Assembly: GCA_907165275.2 (NCBI GenBank)
Contig: OU015649.1
Span: 13,918,001-13,982,000 of the forward strand
Length of the DNA: 64,000 nt
Direction of reading: 5' to 3'
Source of the DNA: Zygaena filipendulae
Taxonomy: Eukaryota; Arthropoda; Insecta; Lepidoptera; Zygaenidae
The translations under genes were made by a program, and so were the position numbers. How positions within the stretch are numbered: position 1 is the first letter of the stretch; every line of letters starts with the position of its first letter. The notes below the pieces were generated by a model. It worked only from the letters and a program-made list of their open reading frames with translations, was not told where the DNA came from and made no database searches. Positions 10,430 through 20,613 of the stretch are shown here, one piece after another.

Positions 10430-13400
10430 TGTTATCTACGATAATTTCGAAAGCCATATTTGAATAATTATTATGGTTGCAGCGAGTGTGTAATCAGATT
10501 CATTTTATATTTGCCCCGTTCATCGAACAAACAATATTTCAATACCATGTTTACTTCGATTATGACATGAATAAATAATTGTAGCTTTGCTTCAATAAAA
10601 TATTCACTGAGTAATCACTGGGACGAATGACGATCGATTCAAAACTGTTTGAAAAGAGATTATGTACATTGGCGCTTTCACATTTTTCACCTCCATTTTA
10701 GACAGGCGTGTTTTTTTTTTCAATAATTTTCCGCGCTATTTTGTTGGCGAGTCATTTTGATAGCTTGGTGTTCTTTATTCAATTAAACAACGGTTATGGA
10801 TGGAATACCAGCCATGGAGCGTTGCGGGTTGTTTATGGTGTAGGTAACCGCTGTTTACTTCGATACGGCACGTGTGCCTACATTGAGCGACGCACGTGTT
10901 GCTTTTATAATAACAAACCGATCAAAGACCTTGTCGGATGTGCTGTCTGAAGCAGCGATTGAATCCTTTGATAATGTAGGGATCTACTGAGAATCTCAAG
11001 AGATCTTGTACGAAATACCATATTATACATAGTTTGAGATGAAATAATTTAATTCTATTTATACTACCTATAGGTTGTTAGTTGTTATCGAATATTTTTG
11101 TTGAAATAGATACAGTATGTAAAGGAGTTGACAATTTAAGATCTTTGTTGTAAAGCATTATTTTTATGGTCTTAAAGTAAAACTTTTTGATGCAATTCAG
11201 TTATAGGTACTATATACATTAAAAACGTCGACAAATTATTTTATTTGTCTCATACAGACGTACATTGGTCGATTAGAACAAAATACATTATTCCATGTCT
11301 CATTTTCCCTACGTCGATGTGCTGCAAAAGAGTAAAGAAACAAAGCCAATATGAGGGAGTTAGGTAGTTCAAATACGGGCAGGGAATTAACCGTGCTGTG
11401 CTTACCCTACACTCGGGATTTGGTTGAATATAAAAGGGTCCATGTCTAAGGGGCCAGCGTATTGTGATCTCTCACAGAACCCATCGTCGCTGTGCGAGGC
11501 ACTGGAACACATCATGGAAAGAAAATTTCTTGAGTAAAAAACCAAACAGGCGCGTGTATTTTTGCACAGAAACCATGAGGTTTGAGTCGGTGCTCAAGCG
11601 ACTGCTAGATGCATGTCTGATAATAATATGTAAAGCTTATATTAGAATGATTATGAATGTCACTTCAAAAATAATTATCGAGTACCTCCCTAATTTAGTT
11701 TCAACCAAACACATTTAGAAACACCGCGTTAAGAATTGCAAACAAATTCTGTAATAGTGAGAAGGTAAAAGTTAAAGATAATATTTTACTGTAGGTTAAA
11801 ATACATATTAAGTATTACAGTACTTGAACTTTTAATATTATGTATCTTCATGATTTTATTTTGGTAGTTACAAACAATTCAACCCTAAAACGGTAGCGGT
11901 AATTCTACCAAGCGTATACATACGGCCATGCCAAAGAGGCCTCAACGACTGGCCGTACAAGTAAGGGGCTGCATCGACAGATGGGTGTTCCCTCGCGGCT
12001 CGTGCTTCATTGCACGTCTGGCGGCGTGTATTGGTCTCATTTGAACCCGATCCGTTTGACGTTACTTACGAGTATTGTTCAACAGTGAACAGGGACGTAT
12101 TTTAAGGCAAGTCATGCCTTTTAATGATCACTTAACGTCGCTTAAGTACAGACAATTGTCGAGACCAAGAATTAGTTTGAGATTATGGTAACATGCATTG
12201 ATATGTTTCGTAACTCTGTCTGTCTATTGTCTTGTCACGTTTTAACTATACTGGACCGATGGTAAAGAAATTTTGCAGGGGAACAAAAGCACTTCAGTGA
12301 GCTGTACATAAATTTCCACTAATCCGTAATGTACAAGGCGATTTAAGGTGAAGGTCTAAACACTTAGGTACCTATCCACTAAATTAGATTTTTATAAGCA
12401 TTTTTTTTTTACAGAATATTCTAATTTTGTTTATTCCACTCACAGTCGTTAGTCCTGTGACCTGAATAACAGAATGACACAATTAACATATTTTTTTTCA
12501 TACACATGTTCATTCAGGGGATTGTAAATGTAGGTACACGTTATCTTCCTAATGAATGAACCCACGCCAAGGGCCAACGAAAGTGTTAAGATAAACGCGA
12601 TGGTATCGCTTGCGAGCAATTTGTCTGTGTAATTTATGGGCGTCGGTTTATAATTAAAGTTATCTTTCTGCCGGTATCAGAGACTAACATGAAAAATTGT
12701 TATTTTGTCCTGCGGGTCAAAAGTTTGGGTAAGCGATGACCTGTGGGATATTTCTTAAAAGTAAAACTGTATAATACAATTATTTCAATTATTTCAAACT
12801 ATATAAGGTTTTTTGCTTTTTGTCTTTTTATGTTGATTAGCCCTTGCAGTTTCACCAGTTTTAATTTGAAATCCTTTAACAGCTGACTTCTGCCCTAACA
12901 ATTAAAAGCGTTTTTTGACATGTATGTACTTACTTAGAATTATAATGTTTCCCAGAAGCGGTCTTTATGTGCATATTAAAATACAATATTATAATATAAT
13001 TATATTTCTTACCGATTCTTTGGGGTAGCTGCGAATTCTGATGCCAAATTTGCAATAAGAAAATACAATACTTATGATTATGACACGATGTACCATATTA
13101 TAATGTGCGAAAGACCATAATTTTCTCACCTTAAACGTATAATATAATTGTGTTTTACTAAGATAATAAGCTAATCCGCCGCTATGACGAATCTCTTCGC
13201 TGTAAGGTATTAAGGACTAAGTAACGCTAATTACCAATATATCAATGTTGTGAAAACTAGTAGTTATCATACTTTTATTAATTATCAAAATTTCAGTTAC
13301 AATCTCAAGAAAACTACCGTTTAAAGTAACAATTTATATTTATGTGCCAGCATTACACAAAGCGCTATAGAGTAGGTACTTATATCGTACAGCATGTCGG

Positions 13401-13879
13401 CACCGCTGACAATCTTAGTTCTCGTCTCATATTTTCCCCCGTTAAAAGCCAAGCCCAGATGCGTTCTCTAAAAGCGAAAAGAGGTAACATGCACTGAATA
13501 GAGGGTGGCTGGGGGTGAGAGGCGCCTCCGCGGGGGCGGCGAGGCAAACATACGTAAGAGCTAGCGGGATTCTTAAATATTGTACGTCTGTTACAGCCAT
13601 TGTTAATAGCCAGTTCTTAAACATCTAGGTCCCCTCCACAACAGGAGACTTCCCCGTACAAACAAGGCACCGACAAAAACGAAAAGAGATAAAATTAAAA
13701 AGTTCCAAATGAGTTCATGTTTTCTTTCATAATATCCTCCGTGTTATTACGAGTATTATTACAATAAATTGAAACAAAAGACAACGGAAACCCGACAACT
13801 TGAACTAGGGGTACACGAATACAAAACTCGCATTACGACGTCAGGAAGGGAAAGCCCCAAAGTTTGTCCGAAAAACCGG
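10430..13879. other. Long unique AT-rich stretch, no gene recognised
   Basis: I see only short open frames without recognisable domains. A TATA-box-like TATAAAAG lies at 11429-11436. A faint, decayed HLE-like 3' end (TTGCAGTTTCACCAGTTTTA) occurs near 12845-12865. Otherwise no transposon was recognised, so this is one of the longer low-repeat parts of the window. Confidence 0.5.
11429..11436 (+). promoter_or_regulatory. TATA-box-like sequence
   Basis: A perfect TATAAAAG lies about 30 bp upstream of GGGGCCAGCGTATTG. No initiator, coding exon or splice pattern confirms a promoter, and chance occurrence is likely in AT-rich DNA. Confidence 0.15.
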
Positions 13880-14640
13880 GGAAAAACCCGAAAATTTAAG
13901 CCCCGACGCTACGGTTCCGGCGCGCGAGGGTTGCCGGTGCAAATATTATTCGGGGGCTTTCTTTTATTCCCTTTGTTTTAGACGTTTTATTATTTGCGGT
14001 CGGAGGTGAGCCACGGTTGAGGTGCGTTAACACGAACCGAAGCACAGACCGAAGATTGATAGCTATACGCACCGACAAAAAGGCAACACAGATACCCGAT
14101 GTTAACAAAACGCCGAGGACAATAATGACCGAACAAGATTTGAAAACTTCGCTTCTTTCGCGCAACGGAACAAAGGGATCCACCTAATTTATGCGTCTCT
14201 ATCTGAGCCTCCATCAAGCTGGAAAAGGGTCGTTGGCAAAAAAATAAAATTGACGCATTTGTAAACAAGTAGGTAAGGGTAGAAACGAGAGAGCACACTT
14301 TTACTTTACACGAAGCGGAAACGAGTCGAATAATTAGTCCGGCGTTCGGAATTCGGGGGCGACCGTTCCGATACGTACCGTCGTAAAGACGGCATTTTAT
14401 CCACCGGAATCCGCTACACTCGGAGCCTGGCATCCCTTTATATGAACCGGCCCTTTTGCACTCGACGAGCGTGGCGCAGTAAAGAGATTTCGTAATTTGT
14501 GCGTTTCGAGTGATTTTTGGGGACGATTGGAGAGCAGATGGCGCGATATTGCAGGGCCTAGTTTTATGCGAGGACCCCTGCAGACAATGTGGGCCGGCAG
14601 GGCGGGGCGGGTCGTAAAACAAAAACGGGAATACGTCAAA
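13880..14640. other. GC-richer, repeat-free island with the longest open frame
   Basis: This segment differs from its AT-rich flanks in base composition and contains no recognised transposon. It holds the longest open frame of the window on the minus strand (about 210 codons, 13990-14622). The predicted protein has no recognisable domain, signal peptide or repeat, and its composition looks like translated non-coding DNA. Sox-like (AACAAAG) and homeodomain-like (TAATTA) cores are present. Regulatory or conserved non-coding DNA is my first guess. Confidence 0.3.
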
Positions 14641-14987
14641 AACTAAAGATATCTCCGAGTAAGGATTTGTTCGGGGTGTGTTGACGTGTTACGCAATATG
14701 ATGAACAAGGCGGAGCGATGGATGAAGAAATTATTCAGGTCCCGAAGCTCTGCAATGTGTCGCCGATCGAGCTCGCGATCAGAGAGATGTTACATCACTA
14801 CGTAGTACGTACCATTGAACTGTTGAGTCTGCTATTACTGTATTTGTCAGCATTTGTTCTCTGTAACAAACAAGAAAATATTTCTTTTATACAATATTTA
14901 TCTTCATATCAATATAATCATGTAAATTAATTTACATAACTATGATTATTACGTGAAAGTATATATTTGGATAATATTTAAATTTAA

Positions 14988-15135
14988 TTTCGGTTTCACC
15001 TTCGTTAATTTTATTGAAAGTATCTTATGTGCGGTATACAACGTGTATGCAAAATTTTATGATCATCGGTTGAGTAAGTAGTTAAGGCGTGAAAAGATAA
15101 CAAACAAACAATTTCACATTCACATCCCTACTAAT
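14988..15135 (-). mobile_element. Helitron-like element, subtype A, old copy
   Basis: On the plus strand it runs from AATTTCGGTTTCACCTTCG through GTGTATGCAAAATTTTATGA and GTAACAAACAAAC-like sequence to TCACATCCCTACTAAT. The CTAG end is lost. It lies head to head with the copy starting at 15150. Confidence 0.7.
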
Positions 15136-15149
15136 TCCCTACTTTGCCT

Positions 15150-15342
15150 ACTTAAATATAATATTATAAATGCGAAAGTAACTCTGTCTGTCTGTCTGTT
15201 ACGCTTTCACGCTCAACCAATCATCATAAAATTTTGCATACACATTGTCAGGAGTACAGAGAAGAACATAGGGTATTTTTTGTCCCGGAATTCCCGCGGG
15301 AACTCCGAAATTAAAGCGGGTGAAACCGCGGGGAACAGCTAG
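15150..15342 (+). mobile_element. Helitron-like element, subtype A
   Basis: The 5' end AATATAATATTATAAATGCG is followed by a (CTGT)n run (15185-15199) and the phrase CTTTCACGCTCAACCAATCA. The 3' end GTGAAACCGCGGGGAACAGC is followed by TAG. Its 5' end lies about 15 bp from the 5' end of the oppositely oriented copy at 14988-15135. Confidence 0.87.
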
Positions 15343-15889
15343 TTTATAATATTATTTGGGGATTATTGATCAATCAAAACAAAGCACACCAAAATAATGC
15401 TCTACTTGTGTGCGAACGGAACAATATGGCAGCAGCTGTAGCAACTACGAGTAAAACAAAAAAAATACGCGCACGTAAAAAAAGAAACTCCTTTTTTCCC
15501 CAATCAAAGGATAAATTTGTCAATATCAGGGCAAGGCCTTAAAGAGGCGTTTTGTCAGGCCAACCTTTCGCGACTGTACCACCTGAGCGAGTATATACTC
15601 CTAACCTATATAGGTAGGTACAATCGCCAACATGTGTTGGTATAATTTGTTCACACTCCGACTAAGATGGAGAACGGAGTCGGGTAATTCCGCCGTGGAT
15701 TTAGATAGATGGGGTGATATTTTACTTTCCGTTTACGTGATATGAAAACACATTCCATGGAAGTGTATTGAAGTTTAATAAACCGGTGTTCGTAAGCCGC
15801 CATTGTTAAAATCGATTTTTCTGATGATGCTTCATCAGCAGTTTGTTTGAACAAAGGCCTATTATATTATTGACATTCATATCTAATCG
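15343..15889. other. Unique DNA between HLEs
   Basis: I see nothing recognisable. The minus-strand open frame at 15651-15854 has no known motif. Confidence 0.45.
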
Positions 15890-16046
15890 TCTTTATAAAT
15901 AAAAATTAATGTTTGTATGTCTGTCCTCTATGCGTTTCGAAACCATTGGTTCGATTGTGATGAAACTTTGGCGGGTTGTTCTGCCTGCGTCCGCAAAGGT
16001 TCCTGATCCCAAAAGTTACGCGGCTGAAACCGCGGGGCACAGCTAG
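15890..16046 (+). mobile_element. Helitron-like element, short variant
   Basis: It starts TCTTTATAAATAAAAATTAA, contains TTCGATTGTGATGAAACTTT, and ends ACGCGGCTGAAACCGCGGGG then CACAGCTAG, with CTAG at 16043-16046. It lacks the CCCGCGGGAACTCC block of the main type, which suggests a related subfamily. Confidence 0.75.
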
Positions 16047-16129
16047 TGTATTATAAAGCTAAAGTTGCTTTATATTATACCAGCTTTTTATCCGAGGTTC
16101 GACCCGGTTTTATTCTGTCACTAGGTAAT

Positions 16130-16697
16130 CTAGGGTTTCTTAGGAGAGCGATGTCGTTATCTAGCGGCTGTAATTTATGACGACGACGTCACTCAAACGT
16201 TGTCTATGAGAACCAACGGAGTAGCGAGTTTTCCTAGAGAACGTCAAGTATCACCGTAACGGTGCACGATGCTGTCAGTTGCATGATGGCGGTCATAGAG
16301 GTGATGAACAGTTGTTCGACGTTTTGACGGGTTGTTGACCGGTGGAGGTCGTAGCGAGTGGACGCCCGTCGCGTTATTTATTCGATATTTTCACCACTGT
16401 TCAGCAGCCATTTTGTTTTCCAAGAAAGAAGCTGGTTTTCATGAGGGAATCGTGTTTTATCTTGGGGAACCATCTTACACTGTCATTGGCGTTTCGCCAT
16501 AATTACGTTAATTGCTAAAAATACGTACATTGGCATAATTAAATGCGATAAATCGCGATAGATTGCCATTATTCAAGAGATGATGAAGAAGACGTTTTGA
16601 CGAGCAATTAACTACCGTACCGACCGTAAAGACGGTTACCGCAAAACAAAATATTACAGCCGCTAGATTACGGCACCGCTCTCCTAGCAAACCCTAG
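16130..16697. mobile_element. Inverted-repeat element family D (568 bp)
   Basis: The left end CTAGGGTTTCTTAGGAGAGC, continuing to about 16174, is the near-perfect inverted copy of the right end at about 16654-16697 (minus strand CTAGGGTTTGCTAGGAGAGC...GGCTGTAAT). The arms are about 44 bp with a few mismatches, so the copy is fairly recent. The inside shows no transposase and only short open frames. This is the only copy in the window. I cannot assign a superfamily, and no clear target-site duplication is visible. Confidence 0.75.
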
Positions 16698-16734
16698 CTA
16701 GGGATACTGCAGTTGCTCCGTAGATCAGGAGAAA

Positions 16735-16814
16735 TATTTTTTAGAAACGGTTCAAGGGTCAAGATTACCCTTTCTAAATCTAACAAATTTACATCTCTAT
16801 AATATTAGTGTAGA
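16735..16814 (-). mobile_element. Helitron-like element, subtype E, 5' fragment
   Basis: The plus strand reads GATTACCCTTTCTAAATCTA... ending CTATAATATTAGTGTAGA, the reversed 5' end of subtype E as at 6411-6606. The 3' half is missing. It begins about 40 bp outside the family D element. Confidence 0.6.
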
Positions 16815-17443
16815 CCTACTGCATTGTAGTAGTGTTAACGGCTTATGAGGTAGACAGTCAGATTACCATTTATATATCACAACTCATATGTTTCTAAATC
16901 ATCAAATACATTTAATATCTCGAATAAAGAATTTTTGATGGTTTTAGTATTGGAAATCTGTAAAAATGGCAAATTTTTTCATCTGATAAAGCTTATTTGT
17001 GATACAGACCATAAAATCTATACGTATAGTTCCAAATCACATAAGTCGAGCTGTATTGCTTCATTGCTCATTAGTTTTAGAATTAAAGCGTGTTGCAACT
17101 AATTGGCGAAAGATTGGTGTTAAAGTAATTAAAGATTCACAGCCCACCTATAACGTTGTTTTATTGAAAACGAAATAGACATCATTATTTATTTTCACCA
17201 ACGAACTGGGAGTCAGACGACAAAAATCGTTTTAAATAAATTACGAGCCGCGTCCGAGGGACCTCGGCCGGGTAGGGCGGCCATAATTCACCGCGAGCGT
17301 CCCGAGGACGTGTGTGGACCGCTTTTTGTGCCTTTTGCAGACGCCGTGCGGACACACGAGCTGGCTGCACTACGTGTTCGTGGGTTTGAAATAGATATAC
17401 ACACAGACAGGGAGTAGCGAAACGAGGGCCGAAAAAAAAAATA
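16815..17443. other. Unique DNA, nothing recognised
   Basis: No gene or repeat is recognised. A small GC-rich patch lies at about 17245-17370. Confidence 0.45.
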
Positions 17444-17607
17444 TCCTTACATATTATAAAACAAAGTCCTCTACCGCGTCTGTCTTTCTGTTTGCGACAA
17501 ACTCAAAAACCAAGTGATTCCAGAGGAAGGTTTATAGGTATAGTTTACACAGGAATTCCCGCGGGAACTCCGAAATTACCGCGGGTGAAACCGCGGGCGA
17601 CAGCTGG
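17444..17607 (+). mobile_element. Helitron-like element, subtype D
   Basis: It starts TCCTTACATATTATAAAACA, contains CCAGAGGAAGGTTTATAGGT, and ends GTGAAACCGCGGGCGACAGC then TGG. The final CTGG still fits the Helitron CTRR rule. The hairpin block CCGCGGGTGAAACCGCGG is intact. Confidence 0.87.
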
Positions 17608-18174
17608 TACATAACATCCAAAAAAAAAACACCAAAACTAGCCAACTTAGTACCAGTGAAGGGTTCCGTTCGTTAATAAATAAGAAAAAATTGGCTGTGA
17701 CGGACAGACATGATGAAATTATAAGGGTCAGCTATAAAGGTAAACAGCTATTTAGTGTATTACAAGTAATTTAGGTCCTGGCATAAAACATTAATTCCAA
17801 TTTCGATAGAAAAAAGTTCCCCCGAAGGAAATTCAAATATGCAAAAGCTATAGTCTACTAAATACTTTTTTTTAATACAAAGGTAGATTTTCGAATACAC
17901 GAGATTGACTTTAAAATGGACTGTCTCAATAACGAGCCGTCAGAGCGCCAGGTTTTCACGTCCCGTCGCTATGAACTCGACGTGGCAAGTAATATGTGGG
18001 GAAAGTGACACTCTGACAGGTGACTTGATGGATAAAAAAACAGTTTAAAAAAATTGGTGTACGAAGTGCGTAGGTACCTACCGACTATTTTAACAATTTT
18101 TTAGCTCCATAGCAGAGACGAGGTTGTAAAAACTATTTGTAAAAAAATAGTAATAACAGGAATATAATATTTAA
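17608..18174. other. Unique DNA, nothing recognised
   Basis: AT-rich sequence with no recognised gene or repeat. Confidence 0.45.
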
Positions 18175-18240
18175 ACCTACCTCATGAATCACTCTATCTA
18201 TTGGTGAAAACAGCATGAAAATCCGTTCAGTATATTGATA
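18175..18240 (-). mobile_element. Helitron-like element, subtype D fragment
   Basis: CTCATGAATCACTCTATCTA and ATGAAAATCCGTTCAGTA match the reversed middle of subtype D (compare 19886-20058). Both ends are missing. Confidence 0.6.
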
Positions 18241-19136
18241 ATGCTTTTTGCATAGTGATATTTTATGTTATCCCTATAGATATTCATATAACAATACGAA
18301 AACTCACTCTTTGGACACGTATTTATATTTCCGAAACGTCATATTTGTGAACGACGAGACAACGGAGCAGCGAATGAAAAATGTATTTCTCGAATACAAG
18401 CAAGCTGCATCGTTGGCTGAAATTCACAAGCAAACGTGAAATATAGACTATTGGAACGTGGGATATATGAACGTAGTTTAGTTCTGCTAAGACAAAGCGC
18501 TAGGTTAAGCAGGCATGCCGATGGTAAGCCATAATCTATTAAGCAATAATAGCAGCGCAGTAGCTCGAAGCGGCGAGGTGCGGCGGTAACTAACTTAGAA
18601 GCTACGACTAATTGGCGTCGAACAAAGGAAACCACACAAAGCCGGAAGCGTGGCTGAAAGCGAAGAAATCGCACCGAACAATTTGGGCGTTATCAGATTT
18701 ACGTGTATCGATGCAATCGATGCAATCGAGTCGATGCCGAGTTGCGGATCTGTGCGTGCATTCGAAACGCTCGGGGATTAGCTACGAATCGCCATCGAGC
18801 TATAAATACGCGATACACTAATGCATTTGACGCTCGCTGGAAATATATAGCGTAGTGCCAACACTGCCGCGTGCATTATTAGCGAATCAGCCGGGTTATA
18901 TCGGGCACGTTTAAGGACTTTACATACCAACGGCCACAGCGTCGTCACATCGCCATAGAATCACCATGGGGATGCTGCGATAAGTGGAAAGTATTGTACA
19001 AAATGTTTTATTTTTTGATCATAGATAACTTGATGTGATGTGACCGTGTGGTCGAAGATTGTAAACATTTCTGTCACTTTTGACTTTTGTGAGTCACGCA
19101 TAAATAACAAGTAAGAGCGACAGGTTGATCGTATAA
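18241..19136. other. Unique DNA, modestly GC-richer around 18.5-18.9 kb
   Basis: No gene is recognised. A local repeat of ATCGATGCA units lies at about 18705-18740, followed by a TATAAAT near 18801. The 111-codon minus-strand frame at 18339-18674 shows no known motif. Confidence 0.4.
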
Positions 19137-19366
19137 TCTAATATATATAAATCACGTGTCACGTTGTTTGTCCGTGATGGACTCCGAAACTACTGAATGG
19201 ATTTTGATAAAATTTTGTAACCATTCATAAAATGGTACAACTTAAAAGATAGGCTAGTTTTTAACCCGGAATTCCTTCGGGAACTGAAGGACATAAAGTA
19301 CTTTTTTCCCGCAACCTCCGCGGGAACTCCGAAATTACCGCGGATGAAATCGCGGGGGACAGCTAG
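19137..19366 (+). mobile_element. Helitron-like element, subtype C
   Basis: It starts TCTAATATATATAAATCACG and then GTGTCACGTTGTTTGTCC. The middle carries ATTTTGATAAAATTTTGTAA, and the 3' side carries CGCGGATGAAATCGCGGGGG then ACAGCTAG. It is closely related to the elements at 55830-56054 and 56764-56952. Subtype C has a second hairpin-like block, CCGCGGATGAAATCGCGG, in place of the subtype A version. Confidence 0.9.
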
Positions 19367-19885
19367 TAATTTATAATTATGCAAGTGAAGATTATAAAGT
19401 GTTAAATGTATGAAATACATCTGTGTTTATTTAATAGCATTTTTATTTAATGGTTGTATACGACACTGACATCGGTGAAGAATAAGAAAAAAGGGACACA
19501 GGCGATCAATGGAGTCTTCGTTTGATGAAACGCTCTATGTGTGACGCGGCAGGGACGGTCGAATAGTGAACAGCTAGACCGCAGCGACAGTGTGTACAGT
19601 CCTCAATCAGGGAGTTTGTGCCCCTGATTGATCGACATCGGTTGTCGACGTGCACTGTGCACTCTACCCGACGAAATGCATCCAGTCTCATTAGCTTTTA
19701 TTATGCAGTTTGTGTAGTCTTCCGTTATTGACTATTGGGGATGGAAAGAGAATACTAATATAGGAATCTGGGCATTCTTGTGCATATGTGTAGCTATCTA
19801 GATTGGCACTTGGTTTTAGGTAAGTATATCTAATGGTGCAAAAAATATTTACACCTACGAGTATTTTAATTATGTATATAAGGCC
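19367..19885. other. Unique DNA, nothing recognised
   Basis: A partial inverted repeat (CTCAATCAGGGAGTTTGTGC and CCCCTGATTGATCGAC) lies near 19602-19634. No gene is recognised. Confidence 0.4.
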
Positions 19886-20058
19886 CTATAGCTGTCCCCC
19901 GCAGTTTCACCCGCGGTAATGTCGGAGTTCCCACGGGAATTCCAGAATAAACTATACGTATAAACCTTCCTCTTGAATCACTCTATCTAAAAAAAAAACA
20001 ACCGCGTCAAAATCCGTCAGACAGCGGGAAGCAACCTTGTTTTATACTATGTAGTGAT
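19886..20058 (-). mobile_element. Helitron-like element, subtype D
   Basis: On the plus strand the 3' end CTATAGCTGTCCCCCGCAGT (CTAG mutated) is at the left. TTCCTCTTGAATCACTCTAT lies in the middle, and the subtype D 5' end GTTTTATACTATGTAGTGAT is at the right. Confidence 0.85.
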
Positions 20059-20074
20059 GTTGACAAGGTATGAT

Positions 20075-20125
20075 TTATGAATATCAAAATTCTATTTAGT
20101 CCGTTTGTTAAGATAGTAAAAAAAT
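20075..20125 (-). mobile_element. Possible MITE family A end fragment
   Basis: ATATCAAAATTCTATTTAGT and CCGTTTGTTAAGATAGTAAA resemble the reversed right end of family A. The match is short and imperfect, and the element is otherwise missing. Confidence 0.4.
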
Positions 20126-20385
20126 ATTTTATTTTATTTATTAAAATTGACTGACATTAAGTAACTGTAAATAAATTGTATTTAATTAAATTATATTTCA
20201 AGAACGTAGGTATTTGCCGATTGCAGGGCCTATAATTCCACTTGGTCGATATAAAAAAAAATAACAGTAAAAAAAAATCAGAAACCAAACTGATATAACA
20301 AAACAAAATGTTAATAACAAAATTGATCCGTGTTTTGTCGAAATAAAAGGAAATTTATTATTTATTATTATAACGATATCCCTAT

Positions 20386-20613
20386 TTGGACACCAATAAG
20401 CAATAACATGTTATTGATACAGAACGCTTAATTGAGAGTTCTAGAACGTTTTTTTTAAATTCTGTGTTTACCTAATTACATTGCTAAATACCAACAAAAT
20501 GCTAAATGTAAAAAATGTTGACACGTAATGGCACTGTAATTTTAAAACACGATTTACTCAAAATTTCTCCAGTGTGGATTAACATTTAACACACTATTGC
20601 TTATCTATGTCAA
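20386..20613. mobile_element. MITE family B, copy 1
   Basis: The ends TTGGACACCAATAAGCAATA (left) and the complement of TATTGCTTATCTATGTCAA (right) are inverted repeats. Internal landmarks shared with the copies at 30739-30978 and 48641-48882 are TTGAGAGTTCTAGAACGTTT, AAAACACGATTTACTC and TTTCTCCAGTGTGGATTAAC. It is about 228 bp with no coding content. Confidence 0.88.

Noticed and set aside
11464..11718. Open frame downstream of a TATA-like box
   Set aside because: It begins with GTG, not ATG, which is not a usual start in animal nuclear genes. No domain is visible.
13990..14622. 210-codon minus-strand frame as a gene
   Set aside because: No domain, signal peptide or repeat is recognisable, and the composition looks non-coding. 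Kept as a finding, not annotated as CDS.
18339..18674. 111-codon minus-strand frame
   Set aside because: No recognisable motif; it overlaps open frames on the other strand and looks like chance.
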